Source of the DNA: an uncultured Clostridium sp.
GTDB lineage: Bacteria > Bacillota > Clostridia > Lachnospirales > Lachnospiraceae
Length of the DNA: 64,000 nucleotides
NCBI GenBank assembly: GCA_947178445.1
Contig: CAMWYJ010000013.1
Location: 1-64,000 of the forward strand
Reading direction: 5' to 3'
The notes under the pieces were generated by a model, which was not told the DNA's origin, did no database searches, and worked only from the letters and a program-made list of their open reading frames with translations. Made by a program: the position numbers and the translations under genes. Positions 17,645 to 26,504 of the stretch are shown one piece after another (the stretch's first letter is position 1; every line of letters starts with the position of its first letter).

Positions 17645-18786
17645 TTCTTCGCCCCCTTTCGAACAAAATCTGTTCTCTGCAAAAAGAGAACAGCAAAAAA
17701 TCCGGAAACCGGGATCGCCAATACGATACCGATTGCCCCCATCAAAAAGCGGACAATTGAAAAAATCATCTCAAACTGGATTAAATGATACATCGTATAA
17801 CCATTTATAATCTTTATTACCATAATAGGAATCCCGCTGCTAATATAGGTAAAAAACAGCACGTTAATCATCGTTCCCATAATATCATAACCCATCTCCC
17901 GAATCGAGCAAACCAGCGCTTTAACCGTAATATCCGATGTCTGATGTAATATTTCTGCCACACTGGCAGCGATACTGATCGCTACATCCATAATGGCTCC
18001 CAGGCTTCCCAAAAGTACTCCTGTCAAAAATAACTCCGATAAATCCTTTGGATTCACTACATATTCCATCATTTCATAAGGAAGCCGCTCACTGAAGTGA
18101 TGTACCAGAATATAAATCCCATAACAGATTACAACCGTCACAAGAGTTGATACAATTGCCACCAGCGTCTTTTTGTGAAATCCACCAGCACAGATTAGTG
18201 TAAACACACTAAATAAAAACATCAAAGCCCATGCTATGGTCAAAAGCTTCTCTCCCTGCCCATAGTAAATAAGTGCCACAAAAAACATCCCGATATTCCC
18301 CACCAGCGAAAATAAAATCACTCCTCCGTGATGCTTATTTATAATAAGAAGAAACAGCAAAAAAATCTCCACCAAAACAGCAATATAAAAGTCCCTCTTC
18401 TTTCCGATAATCGTTCCTGTCTGTGCTTTTTTGTCAAGCTCCACAAATATTTGATTTCCCTTCTGATACTGCTCATCATTTACACCCGAAGAGGTAAAGC
18501 TGTTCGATAGTACAATCACTTTTCCTTTGTCAGGACCATTTAGTATAATAGCTGTAAGCTCCTGAGCATAGTAAGTTACCGTTCCCCCATCAATCCCATC
18601 AACTTTTGCTGTAACACTGTTTTTAACAGCTGTCACCCGCACAACGGTATCCTTATATAAGAAAGCATCCTTTGACACGAAAATAAGGACTGCTGCAAAT
18701 ACAAGCAACAGTCCTGCGACTAAAATCCAATTGCGCCGGTGTATTTTTATTACAGGGCTCTTCGCCTTATCCTCTCCATTTTTCAT
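17641..18786 (-). CDS. YibE/F-family membrane protein (first subunit)
   Basis: A 381-residue protein with an N-terminal TM (18-38), an extracytoplasmic domain (about 40-130, VRVTAVKNSVTAKVDG), and seven or so TMs. The family block VLLGSLGAIMDVAISIAAS lies near 255-275, followed by MGYDIMGTMINVLFF. The arrangement matches YibE. It overlaps the next gene by 4 bp and begins 19 bp after luxS, so it may be transcribed with mtnN-luxS. The function of the family is unknown. Confidence 0.87.
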   Translation of the reverse strand: MKNGEDKAKSPVIKIHRRNWILVAGLLLVFAAVLIFVSKDAFLYKDTVVRVTAVKNSVTAKVDGIDGGTVTYYAQELTAIILNGPDKGKVIVLSNSFTSSGVNDEQYQKGNQIFVELDKKAQTGTIIGKKRDFYIAVLVEIFLLFLLIINKHHGGVILFSLVGNIGMFFVALIYYGQGEKLLTIAWALMFLFSVFTLICAGGFHKKTLVAIVSTLVTVVICYGIYILVHHFSERLPYEMMEYVVNPKDLSELFLTGVLLGSLGAIMDVAISIAASVAEILHQTSDITVKALVCSIREMGYDIMGTMINVLFFTYISSGIPIMVIKIINGYTMYHLIQFEMIFSIVRFLMGAIGIVLAIPVSGFFAVLFLQRTDFVRKGAKK

Positions 18787-18805
18787 ATCCTACATACCAT
18801 AATAA

Positions 18806-19285
18806 TTACTCCGGATAAACCATCCTCTCTTCTGTAATACCAGTAAGCACCTCCTCATAATACTTCTTTGCAATATACTTTGCCATGCCAGGATTCATAT
18901 CCAGATAATTCCCACAGTCACGTGCCGCAGCACCGGGTACTTCTCCCTCAAAATCCTTCATATAGGCATACATTTCCGTTACCAGCGGCACCACATCCTT
19001 CGAGGTGTAATCTCCGGCCAGTACCATATAAAATCCCGTCCGGCAGCCCATTGGTCCAAAATAAATCACTTTGTCCTTATACTCTGCATGATTTCGCAAA
19101 AAAGTTGCCCCCAGATGCTCTAATGTATGAATCTCTGCGGTATTCATAACCGGCTCAAAATTCGGTCTTGTCATCCTAAGGTCAAATGTTGTAATCACCT
19201 CACTGCCAACTGTATCCTTCCGTGACACATAAACACCCGGCAGCAATGTTAAATGATTCACTGTAAAACTCGCTATCTTCTCCAT
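18806..19285 (-). CDS. luxS: S-ribosylhomocysteine lyase
   Basis: LuxS splits S-ribosylhomocysteine into homocysteine and DPD, the precursor of autoinducer-2. The 159 residues hold the metal-binding HTLEHL (53-58) and Cys in ARDCGNY, plus the family motif GPMGCRTGFY. It lies 19 bp after mtnN, whose product is its substrate supplier, so the two genes form an activated-methyl-cycle unit. SD AGGAG. Confidence 0.98.
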   Translation of the reverse strand: MEKIASFTVNHLTLLPGVYVSRKDTVGSEVITTFDLRMTRPNFEPVMNTAEIHTLEHLGATFLRNHAEYKDKVIYFGPMGCRTGFYMVLAGDYTSKDVVPLVTEMYAYMKDFEGEVPGAAARDCGNYLDMNPGMAKYIAKKYYEEVLTGITEERMVYPE

Positions 19286-19304
19286 ATTCTTTCTCCTCTC
19301 AATC

Positions 19305-19997
19305 TTATAACTGATTACACAATCCTAAAATAAGCCTGACAGAATGTTCAATCGCTCTCGACTCAAAAGTTGGATAGTCCACACTTGCGGAATCGTCTGC
19401 CTTATCTGAAATCGCACGGATTATAAGAAAGGGAACCTTATTAAGATATGCTGCATGGGCAATCGCTGCACCTTCCATCTCTGTACAATAACCGGCAAAA
19501 TTCTCAACCAACCACCGCTTCTTATCCTTATCGGAGACAAACTGATCTCCGCTTACAATACGTCCCTCAAATACCTTGATTTCCGGATTCACTTTCTCAC
19601 ACACTGATTTTGCAATGGACCTAAGCTTCTCATCTGCCTCGAATGACAACGTATCCATACGTGGAATTTGTCCCACCGGATAGCCAAAAGCTACCGCATC
19701 CATATCATGCTCTAACGTATCCGTTGACAATACAATATCTCCGATATCAATAGAAGGGTTCAGAGAACCTGCAATACCTGTATTGATTATCGAATCTACA
19801 TGATATTCATCCACCAGAATCTGTGCACAAATAGCAGCATTTACTTTGCCAATTCCAGAACGTACCACAACTACAGGATGCCCGCCTAAGGTTCCATTAT
19901 AAAAATCCATCGAGGCTTTCGACATAACCGTTATTTCCTGCATCTGTTCTTTTACTTTTTCAACTTCTTCATCCATTGCACCAATAATTCCTAACAT
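19305..19997 (-). CDS. mtnN: 5'-methylthioadenosine/S-adenosylhomocysteine nucleosidase
   Basis: MtnN (Pfs) removes adenine from SAH and MTA. The 230-residue protein begins with the typical MLGIIGAMDEEV (catalytic Glu at 10-11), has SGIGKVNAA (47-55), NTGIAGS, and the Asp-containing RAISDKADD near 200. The order mtnN-luxS makes the two-step conversion of SAH to homocysteine. SD GAGGG with 6 nt spacing. Confidence 0.98.
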   Translation of the reverse strand: MLGIIGAMDEEVEKVKEQMQEITVMSKASMDFYNGTLGGHPVVVVRSGIGKVNAAICAQILVDEYHVDSIINTGIAGSLNPSIDIGDIVLSTDTLEHDMDAVAFGYPVGQIPRMDTLSFEADEKLRSIAKSVCEKVNPEIKVFEGRIVSGDQFVSDKDKKRWLVENFAGYCTEMEGAAIAHAAYLNKVPFLIIRAISDKADDSASVDYPTFESRAIEHSVRLILGLCNQL

Positions 19998-20020
19998 AAT
20001 TTTCCCTCTCTCTTTTTAAT

Positions 20021-20140
20021 AATAGGTGTTTGCAAAGCTGCGGCTGGTGACATTATATTATATGTCACCGATTTTCTTTCTGTTGGTACTTACATTTCGT
20101 ACTTGGTGAAGTACTTTAAGCCTAGTACAAAAGTACACTT
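20021..20140. repeat. Degenerate foldback-element remnant upstream of mtnN
   Basis: AATAGGTGTTTGCAAAGC at about 20022-20039 resembles the terminal repeat TTAGGTGTTTGCGAAACTC of the element at 30037. It is followed by GTGACATTATATTATATGTCAC and by GTACTTGGTGAAGTAC/TAGTACAAAAGTAC inverted pairs. No matching far end is present, so this is a decayed or recombined copy. Confidence 0.4.
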
Positions 20141-20144
20141 AAAA

Positions 20145-21518
20145 TCATTGTTCCATCGGTATCACCAGTTTTACTGTAAATTCTCCTTCTGATTCAAACC
20201 GCTGAAATTCTCCATGATGAAGTTTCATAATCCGCTCACAGGTAATCAGACCTATTTTCGTACTCTCATGGGGTTCAAGATTCTCAGAAATCACATTCCT
20301 TATCCGCAAAACCATATACTGCTGCTCCACGTTTGCAGAAATCTCAATCGGAGATCCTTTATCTGCATACTTCTGAAGATTCGAAATCAGATTATTGAGC
20401 ACCCGCTGCATGTATTTTGCATTTATCATACAATTTCCAGCTTCCAGTGAAATATTATTGATTCCTGAAATCACATAGCCATCCTCTTCTAAGACCAAGA
20501 GCTGATTGCTAATCAAATCCTCCGCCATTGCCGACGCCGGAACCGGTTCCACTTCAATACGTTTATCATTTTCTCCATAAATTAAAAAGTATTCAAACAG
20601 ATCATCTGAAAGCTGCTTGATCTCCTGGGACTTTGCCAGGGACAATTCCAAATAATGTTTACGCTTTTCCTCATCCGTTACATTTCCCAAAACAAGCATT
20701 TCCAGATAACCGGTAAGCGTAGTTAATGGTGTACGTAAGTCATGTGACATAGATGTCACAAGTTCTTTATTCCCCTGCAGCATCTGTTGTTCTTTCCTGA
20801 TATTATCAATAATGGAAATCCTCATCTGCTCGATTCCTCTTGCAAGATTCGCAATTTCATCATCTCCTTTAATGGTAATGGGATATTCCAAATTACCACC
20901 CTCCAAAATCTGCAGTTCTTTTGTCATTCCATTAATATAACGGATTTTCCTATGAATCAGCCGCGTCAAAATAGTGACAAACAGCAGTACAGCCACTACA
21001 ACTGCAACACCCCATACATAGTAATTATATTTCCAATAATCATAACAGAAAATGTCAACTCTGGCAATGCTGTCATCTGCTAATACAAGCCGGTATAAAT
21101 ACTCCATCTCATCAACCTCTGACACACTCTCTTCCTCCTCGATTTCGATTGACACTTCACTTTCAATCTCCTCTGGAACATAAGAATCTGCCAGCGATTC
21201 TGCGTAGGCATAATCCGAATTATATACAATCTGCTTATTCTGATAAACAGAAAGGTACACATATGGATTATCATCCGTCCATTTCGCCAATTCACCTATA
21301 TTCTCTAAAGTAATGGCATTCTGTTCTACATATTCCTGTAAATCATCCAGGTACTTAACCTGCCATGCCTTATTTATATCCTGGTCATCAAAAAGCTGTT
21401 CCACGTAACTTGTTGCAAAATAGAAAATCACATACCCAATAACTCCGGCAATTACCGCTGACAGCAGCACACAGCCTGCCAGATACCATGTAAGCTTGGA
21501 TTTAAAGGTATCCCTCAT
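20145..21518 (-). CDS. Two-component sensor histidine kinase
   Basis: A 457-residue membrane kinase: TM1 (about 10-35), an acidic extracellular loop of about 120 residues with a Glu-rich run, TM2 (about 160-185), HAMP (about 190-240), and HisKA with the phospho-acceptor in SMSHDLRTPLTTL. The ATPase domain has an N-box NNLISNLQKYAD, but the usual DxGxG G1 box is replaced by RNVISEN and the G2 box reads STKIGLITCERIM, a variant I recall from other Clostridia. The ATG lies one base after the regulator's TAG, so the start at 21518 is fixed by coupling. The signal is unknown. Confidence 0.93.
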   Translation of the reverse strand: MRDTFKSKLTWYLAGCVLLSAVIAGVIGYVIFYFATSYVEQLFDDQDINKAWQVKYLDDLQEYVEQNAITLENIGELAKWTDDNPYVYLSVYQNKQIVYNSDYAYAESLADSYVPEEIESEVSIEIEEEESVSEVDEMEYLYRLVLADDSIARVDIFCYDYWKYNYYVWGVAVVVAVLLFVTILTRLIHRKIRYINGMTKELQILEGGNLEYPITIKGDDEIANLARGIEQMRISIIDNIRKEQQMLQGNKELVTSMSHDLRTPLTTLTGYLEMLVLGNVTDEEKRKHYLELSLAKSQEIKQLSDDLFEYFLIYGENDKRIEVEPVPASAMAEDLISNQLLVLEEDGYVISGINNISLEAGNCMINAKYMQRVLNNLISNLQKYADKGSPIEISANVEQQYMVLRIRNVISENLEPHESTKIGLITCERIMKLHHGEFQRFESEGEFTVKLVIPMEQ

Positions 21519-21519
21519 A

Positions 21520-22215
21520 CTATACAATACGATATCCCCTTCCCCAGATATTATGCAGATACTTTGCATTCGGACCAGTATCCCCCAATTTTTTACGGAT
21601 ATTCCGAATGTGCACCATAACGGTATTGGTGGAGTTTGGCATATATACTTCCTCCCATACTGCCTCGTAAATCTCTTTTGCCGTAAAGATATGATTCCGG
21701 TCTGTAGCCAGCAGTTTCAAAATCCGGTATTCAATCTCAGTCAAGGAAATCTCTTCTTCACCCCGTATCACCTGTTGAAGATTCGTATCTAAAATGATAT
21801 CCTGTATCACAATTTTATTATCTTCTGCTTTGCCGAAATCACCTGCCATCCGTGGCCGTTTGAGCAATGCTTTTACACGAAGCAGCAACTCTGTGCAGGA
21901 GAACGGCTTCGTGAGATAATCATCCCCACCTGCCCCAAAGCCTTCAATCATATCTGATTCTGCTGACTTCGCTGTTAAAAACAGGATTGGCACCTCCGCT
22001 TTTTCCCGAATCTGTGCGCAAGCATCAATCCCGTTGCATTTTGGCATCATAATATCTAATATAACAAGATTCACATCTTCATTAAATTTTTCAACCGCCT
22101 CTTCTCCATTCCCGGCGAGAGTCACTGAAAATCCCGCATCCTCTAGCATAATCCGCAACATTTCACGAATATCCTTTGCATCATCTGCCACTAATATGTT
22201 CTGTTTCATTGTCAT
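21520..22215 (-). CDS. OmpR-family response regulator
   Basis: The 231-residue regulator has a receiver domain with acidic pair DD (10-11), phospho-acceptor Asp in LVILDIMMPKCNG (about 55), the Thr/Lys switch residues (FLTAKS, LTKPF) and a C-terminal winged helix (TVMVHIRNIRKKLGD, WGRGYRIV). It forms an operon with the adjacent kinase. SD GAGGTGG. Confidence 0.96.
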   Translation of the reverse strand: MTMKQNILVADDAKDIREMLRIMLEDAGFSVTLAGNGEEAVEKFNEDVNLVILDIMMPKCNGIDACAQIREKAEVPILFLTAKSAESDMIEGFGAGGDDYLTKPFSCTELLLRVKALLKRPRMAGDFGKAEDNKIVIQDIILDTNLQQVIRGEEEISLTEIEYRILKLLATDRNHIFTAKEIYEAVWEEVYMPNSTNTVMVHIRNIRKKLGDTGPNAKYLHNIWGRGYRIV

Positions 22216-22347
22216 ACTGCCACCTCATTATCTTTTTAAATTCTCATCAATGATATCCATGCTTTCAAGTATAACAAATAAATCGTGGAACGCATATCTT
22301 TTTTATGAGAATTAAGAATTCTTTATTTTTATGTAAAATGGCAAAAA

Positions 22348-23103
22348 TCATATTGATTCACTTTTTGCTTTTTCTAATAATTCAAACAAATCCGTAAGCT
22401 CCTCTAAAGACATCTTCGTGTATTCCGCAACCTGTTCTATCGTTGGCTCTGCTCCATTTTCTTCTTTCAAAAGTTTCCTGGCAGCATGAACCAGGCTGAT
22501 TTTTGCAAGCATGGCTTCCTCTGCTTTTCTGGCGCTGTTCATTTCAGAGGCGTAATTCATAATTCCCTCTTCCACAGCCATTTTTAAAACACTCTCTGCA
22601 TCATCACATTTACCACTGCCACAAAGCCGCTTTAGTGCCAAAAATAACGCCATATTTCCTTCCTGCACCAAATCCTCAATATTAAGCTTTGGCATCATAT
22701 ACCCTTTTGCAATCTCCAAAACACGCACTAGCCAGCAGTCAGATATTTTGCGGATTGCACTCTCATCTCCCTGCAACAATGCCTGATACATTTCAAGCTC
22801 CTCCATATGTCCATATTGGGGAATACTCTCTAGCTCCTCTAAATACATCTGAAATACCAGGGATTTCTCCGAACTTTCCTCTGGTTCATCTTCTTTCTCT
22901 GCCGCTTCCCCCTGCCCTGCATCTGAATTCTCTTCCTCCTTCGGTTTTGACAAATATTCCAGTACTATTTTTTCCTGTTCGGCCGTCAACTCCATATCCT
23001 TGAAATAGGCTAAAATATCCTGCTCTGACATCGGTTTTTCAGCCACCTTCATAATCTCTGACACACTGTTAACTGTTTCCATGAATGTACTTTGATCAAC
23101 CAT
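22348..23103 (-). CDS. Sigma-70-like protein lacking region 4
   Basis: This 251-residue acidic protein has an N-terminal 80-residue segment with an Asp/Glu/Ser-rich linker. A sigma-70 region 2-like helix set follows (core-binding LNIEDLVQEGNMALFLALKR, about 140-159), then a region 3-like segment (LLKEENGAEPTIEQVAEYTK, about 215-234). It ends there: no region 4 helix-turn-helix for -35 recognition. The aromatic and basic residues of region 2.3/2.4 (the WIR..I pattern) are replaced by EEGIMNYASEM. It may bind core RNA polymerase without ordinary promoter recognition, acting as a decoy or modulator; that is inference. Confidence 0.75.
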   Translation of the reverse strand: MVDQSTFMETVNSVSEIMKVAEKPMSEQDILAYFKDMELTAEQEKIVLEYLSKPKEEENSDAGQGEAAEKEDEPEESSEKSLVFQMYLEELESIPQYGHMEELEMYQALLQGDESAIRKISDCWLVRVLEIAKGYMMPKLNIEDLVQEGNMALFLALKRLCGSGKCDDAESVLKMAVEEGIMNYASEMNSARKAEEAMLAKISLVHAARKLLKEENGAEPTIEQVAEYTKMSLEELTDLFELLEKAKSESI

Positions 23104-23351
23104 AATCTACCTCCTGATACCGTTTTTAACACGCATAATGTATATTATAAACTGCTCTCTATCCTCTATCACCTTGAAACTTACATCATTTTATCATATT
23201 TAACATTATAAGGAAGTCCATTTTCTTATTTTTTTTCATAAAACTATAGAGAATTTCTCTATTTTATGTTAATATAATATAAAAATATTAATCGTTATTA
23301 TTTATCGTTGTCAAACAAGGTATTTAATTAAACTACAAGAGAGGGATATTT

Positions 23352-25304
23352 ATGAACATGGAAGAATCATTGGTATTTACAAACGACAAATGCATCGGCT
23401 GTAACAAATGTATTGGTGCTTGTAGCTGTATGGGTGCCAACGTTGCCTGTGAACACGATGGCAAAAATCGGATCGATGTACACGGTGATAAATGTATCGC
23501 CTGTGGTGCATGCTTTGATGCATGTGAACATAACGCAAGAGAATTCCGGGACGACACAGAAAACTTCTTTGCTGCATTAAAGCGGGGTGAAAAAGTATCC
23601 GTCCTGATTGCACCGGCCTTTAAAGCAAATTATCCAAAAGAATATGAGAAAGTATTAGGGGGATTAAAGGCTGCCGGTGTGAATCGTTTTATCAGTGTCT
23701 CTTTTGGTGCAGACATTACAACCTGGGGATATTTGAACTACATTGCACAGAATAACTTTGTCGGCGGTATTTCCCAGCCTTGTCCGGCTGTTGTTGGATA
23801 TATCGAACGCTACACACCGGAATTAATTCCAAAGCTTTTCCCGGTACAAAGTCCTTTAATGTGTGCTGCCATTTACTGCCGCAAGGTATTACATATGACA
23901 GATAAGCTCGCTTTTATCAGCCCATGCATCGCTAAGAAAATGGAGATGATGGAGCCGGAAAATAAAGGACTCGTACAATACAACGTGACTTTTGACCATT
24001 TAATGAAGTATGTGAAAGCAAATCATATATCCGGAGATTTCTGTACAGACGAGATTGAATATGGCTTAGGTTCCATCTATCCAACTCCAGGTGGTCTGAA
24101 AGAAAACGTATACTGGTTCTTAGGTGAGAGCGTATTTATCCGCCAGATTGAGGGTGAAAAGCATATGTATGAATGGCTTTTGCACAACAAAAAGCGGATT
24201 GAAAACACCCAGACTCCATTTCTTTTTATCGATGCATTAAATTGCGCAAACGGCTGTATATGCGGTACGGCAACAGATCCGGAGCTTTCAAATACAGATG
24301 ATGCACTTTATGCACTTTTAGAGATCCGGGAACAATCAAAGAAGGACAACAAAACAAGCGCATGGTCAAAGAAGCTGACACCAGCACAGAGACTTAAAAA
24401 ATTTAATCAACAGTTTAAGAACCTGAATCTAAATGATTATTTGAGAACCTATACAGACATGTCTGGAACCTATGATTTCAAAACCCCATCTCAGAATGAG
24501 CTTATGGGCATCTACCATGACATGTTGAAGGATACCAAAGAAGAACAGTCTATCAACTGTACCTGCTGTGGATATGATACCTGTAAGGATATGGCTGTTG
24601 CCATCCACAATGGCTTTAACCGCAAGGAAAATTGTGTCCATTTTATCCGAAAACAGGTTGAAGTAGAGAAGGAGCATGCACTTGCCCTTGCAAATGAGAA
24701 CGAAGCCGAAAAGCAAAAAGCACAGGAACAAGGACAAATTATCATTGACACGGTTACACAGCTCAATGATGAATTTGATTCCCTTCATGATGCAGTAGAG
24801 GCTATGGCAACGGGTAACAGCAATAACGCAACGGAAAGCAGTGAAATTTCATCAAGCATGACGGAGATTGCTACCTTCTGCGACCAGTTAAACGCTTCCC
24901 TTTCCGGAATCAAAGTCTTGTTAAATGAATTAACCGGCAATAACGAGCAGGTAGTATCCATTGCCTCGCAGACCAATCTGCTTGCATTAAATGCCTCCAT
25001 CGAGGCTGCAAGAGCAGGGGAAGCCGGCAAGGGTTTTGCCATTGTCGCAGATCAGATTAATGTACTGGCTACGGATTCCCGTAATACTGCCGCCCAGAGC
25101 AGCGAAAGCCAGGCAAAGATTTCCGACTCTGTATCCTCTATCATTGGAGATACACAAACACTATTAGATACTATTTCTAACATCAATGAACGAATTGAAA
25201 ACTTTGCAGCTGTAACCGAGGAGATTGCAGCCTCCACACAACAGATTTCAGCCGCTGCCGAAAATATGAAACGCAAGCTGGCTGAATTAACAGCAATTCA
25301 GTAA
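23352..25304 (+). CDS. Soluble [FeFe]-hydrogenase-like chemoreceptor (hydrogenase-MCP fusion)
   Basis: This 650-residue cytosolic protein has no TM. It has two 4Fe-4S clusters (Cys14/17/20/24 and Cys48/51/54/58) and a [FeFe]-hydrogenase large-subunit domain (about 80-310) that keeps the cluster cysteines of the three L motifs in divergent form: QPCPAVV (Cys144), SPCIAKK (Cys192), LNCANGC (Cys298/302). A further C-x2-C-x4-C-x16-C FeS domain (403-428) follows, then a coiled coil and an MCP signalling domain with the hairpin [20 protein letters not shown] (about 532-575). Retained ligands suggest an H-cluster or a 4Fe-4S remnant used as a redox or H2 sensor feeding CheA. Promoter region is shared divergently with the sigma-like gene. 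Confidence 0.9.
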   Translation: MNMEESLVFTNDKCIGCNKCIGACSCMGANVACEHDGKNRIDVHGDKCIACGACFDACEHNAREFRDDTENFFAALKRGEKVSVLIAPAFKANYPKEYEKVLGGLKAAGVNRFISVSFGADITTWGYLNYIAQNNFVGGISQPCPAVVGYIERYTPELIPKLFPVQSPLMCAAIYCRKVLHMTDKLAFISPCIAKKMEMMEPENKGLVQYNVTFDHLMKYVKANHISGDFCTDEIEYGLGSIYPTPGGLKENVYWFLGESVFIRQIEGEKHMYEWLLHNKKRIENTQTPFLFIDALNCANGCICGTATDPELSNTDDALYALLEIREQSKKDNKTSAWSKKLTPAQRLKKFNQQFKNLNLNDYLRTYTDMSGTYDFKTPSQNELMGIYHDMLKDTKEEQSINCTCCGYDTCKDMAVAIHNGFNRKENCVHFIRKQVEVEKEHALALANENEAEKQKAQEQGQIIIDTVTQLNDEFDSLHDAVEAMATGNSNNATESSEISSSMTEIATFCDQLNASLSGIKVLLNELTGNNEQVVSIASQTNLLALNASIEAARAGEAGKGFAIVADQINVLATDSRNTAAQSSESQAKISDSVSSIIGDTQTLLDTISNINERIENFAAVTEEIAASTQQISAAAENMKRKLAELTAIQ

Positions 25305-25312
25305 AATACTAT

Positions 25313-25341
25313 GGTGCTGCCAAACAAAGTTTGGCAGCACC
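25313..25341 (+). terminator. Terminator of the hydrogenase-like chemoreceptor gene
   Basis: A perfect 13-bp stem GGTGCTGCCAAAC/GTTTGGCAGCACC with a 3-nt loop is followed by ATTTTCAATTATT. It begins 8 bp after the stop codon. Confidence 0.88.
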
Positions 25342-25421
25342 ATTTTCAATTATTCGATCTTTCAATCCCAATTTTACTTCTAAATACATTTAAAATAAAA
25401 ATATTGTTTCTCTGTATTTTC

Positions 25422-26471
25422 CTATGCCTTTACTGCCCAACGCATCTTCGCCGACCGTGCTCTCGGATTCCGGTTACATTCCTCCACTGAAGGTCTTATA
25501 ACCTCCTCCGCAATCTCTTTATATATCCCCTGTTTTTTTCCCTGCTTAAATGCCTTCTTGACCAACCTGTCTTCTCCCGAATGGAACGTAAGGATTGCTA
25601 CCCTGCCGCCGCTTGCCAGTACATTCGGAAGCTTATCGAGAAAACAATATAACACCTCAAACTCACTGTTCACATCGATACGCAATGCCTGAAAACACCG
25701 TTTACAGGATTTTTTCACCATTTCCTTCCGTTCTCCCTCTGGCAGGAAGGATAATGCCGCTTCAATTGCCTCTTTAAAATCCGTGGTCGTCCAAACCGGG
25801 GTCTTTGCCCGTTTCCGCTTCATCACCTCTGCTGCAATTTCCACTGCATATGGTTCATCGGAATTTTCCCTGAACATTCCCACCAGCTCCTCTTCCGTAA
25901 CGGAGTTAAGCCTCTCTGCCGCCGGTTCCCCCTTTTCTGGATTCAACCGCAAATCAAGCGGTCCCTCAAACTTATAGGTAAAACCACGTTTGGGATTATC
26001 AATCTGCATGGAAGACACACCAAGGTCTGCCAGCACAAAATCAAACACTCCTGCCTTTTTCACAACCTCATCAACATCTGCAAAATTCATCTGCAAAACA
26101 GTGAGAATATCCTCACCAAAGCCCTTTTCCTCCAGCCGTTTTTTTGTCTTTTCACTTTCAATCGGATCTACATCCAGTGCATAGATATGCCCCTCTCCCT
26201 GAAGGCATTCTAACATTGCCTTTGTATGCCCTCCATATCCAAGGGTTGCATCCATTCCCCGCTGTCCAGGCTTAATCTGTAAGAAATCCAATATCTCCTT
26301 TACACAGATGGAAATGTGCATGCCCGCCGGAGTACTGCCCTTTGCAATGACCTTTTCTATCGTATCACCGTATTTTTCAGGATTATGCTCTTTATACTTT
26401 TCCTCGTACCGCCTTGGGTGTGTACCGCTGTAACGTTTTCTTCTCCTATGTACCTGGTTTTGTTCTTCCAT
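25422..26471 (-). CDS. rsmH: 16S rRNA (cytosine1402-N4)-methyltransferase, RsmH/MraW family, N-terminally extended
   Basis: RsmH methylates N4 of C1402 in the 16S rRNA decoding centre using SAM. From ATG 26471 (SD AAGGAG) the protein has 349 residues. The family core begins only at about residue 50 (HISICVKEILDFL), after a basic extension with HRRRKRYSGTHPRRYEEKY. Family motifs are DATLGYGGHTKAML, DFVLADLGVSSMQID, RGFTYKFEGPLDLR and a C-terminal NPRARSAKMR. It is not in the mraZ-ftsL division cluster where rsmH usually sits, so it may be a second paralogue with the extension marking the difference. It is coupled in one unit with the MATE gene (33 bp). Confidence 0.9.
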   Translation of the reverse strand: MEEQNQVHRRRKRYSGTHPRRYEEKYKEHNPEKYGDTIEKVIAKGSTPAGMHISICVKEILDFLQIKPGQRGMDATLGYGGHTKAMLECLQGEGHIYALDVDPIESEKTKKRLEEKGFGEDILTVLQMNFADVDEVVKKAGVFDFVLADLGVSSMQIDNPKRGFTYKFEGPLDLRLNPEKGEPAAERLNSVTEEELVGMFRENSDEPYAVEIAAEVMKRKRAKTPVWTTTDFKEAIEAALSFLPEGERKEMVKKSCKRCFQALRIDVNSEFEVLYCFLDKLPNVLASGGRVAILTFHSGEDRLVKKAFKQGKKQGIYKEIAEEVIRPSVEECNRNPRARSAKMRWAVKA

Positions 26472-26504
26472 TTTGAATCTCCTTATTCCTTTCCTATTCA
26501 AATT

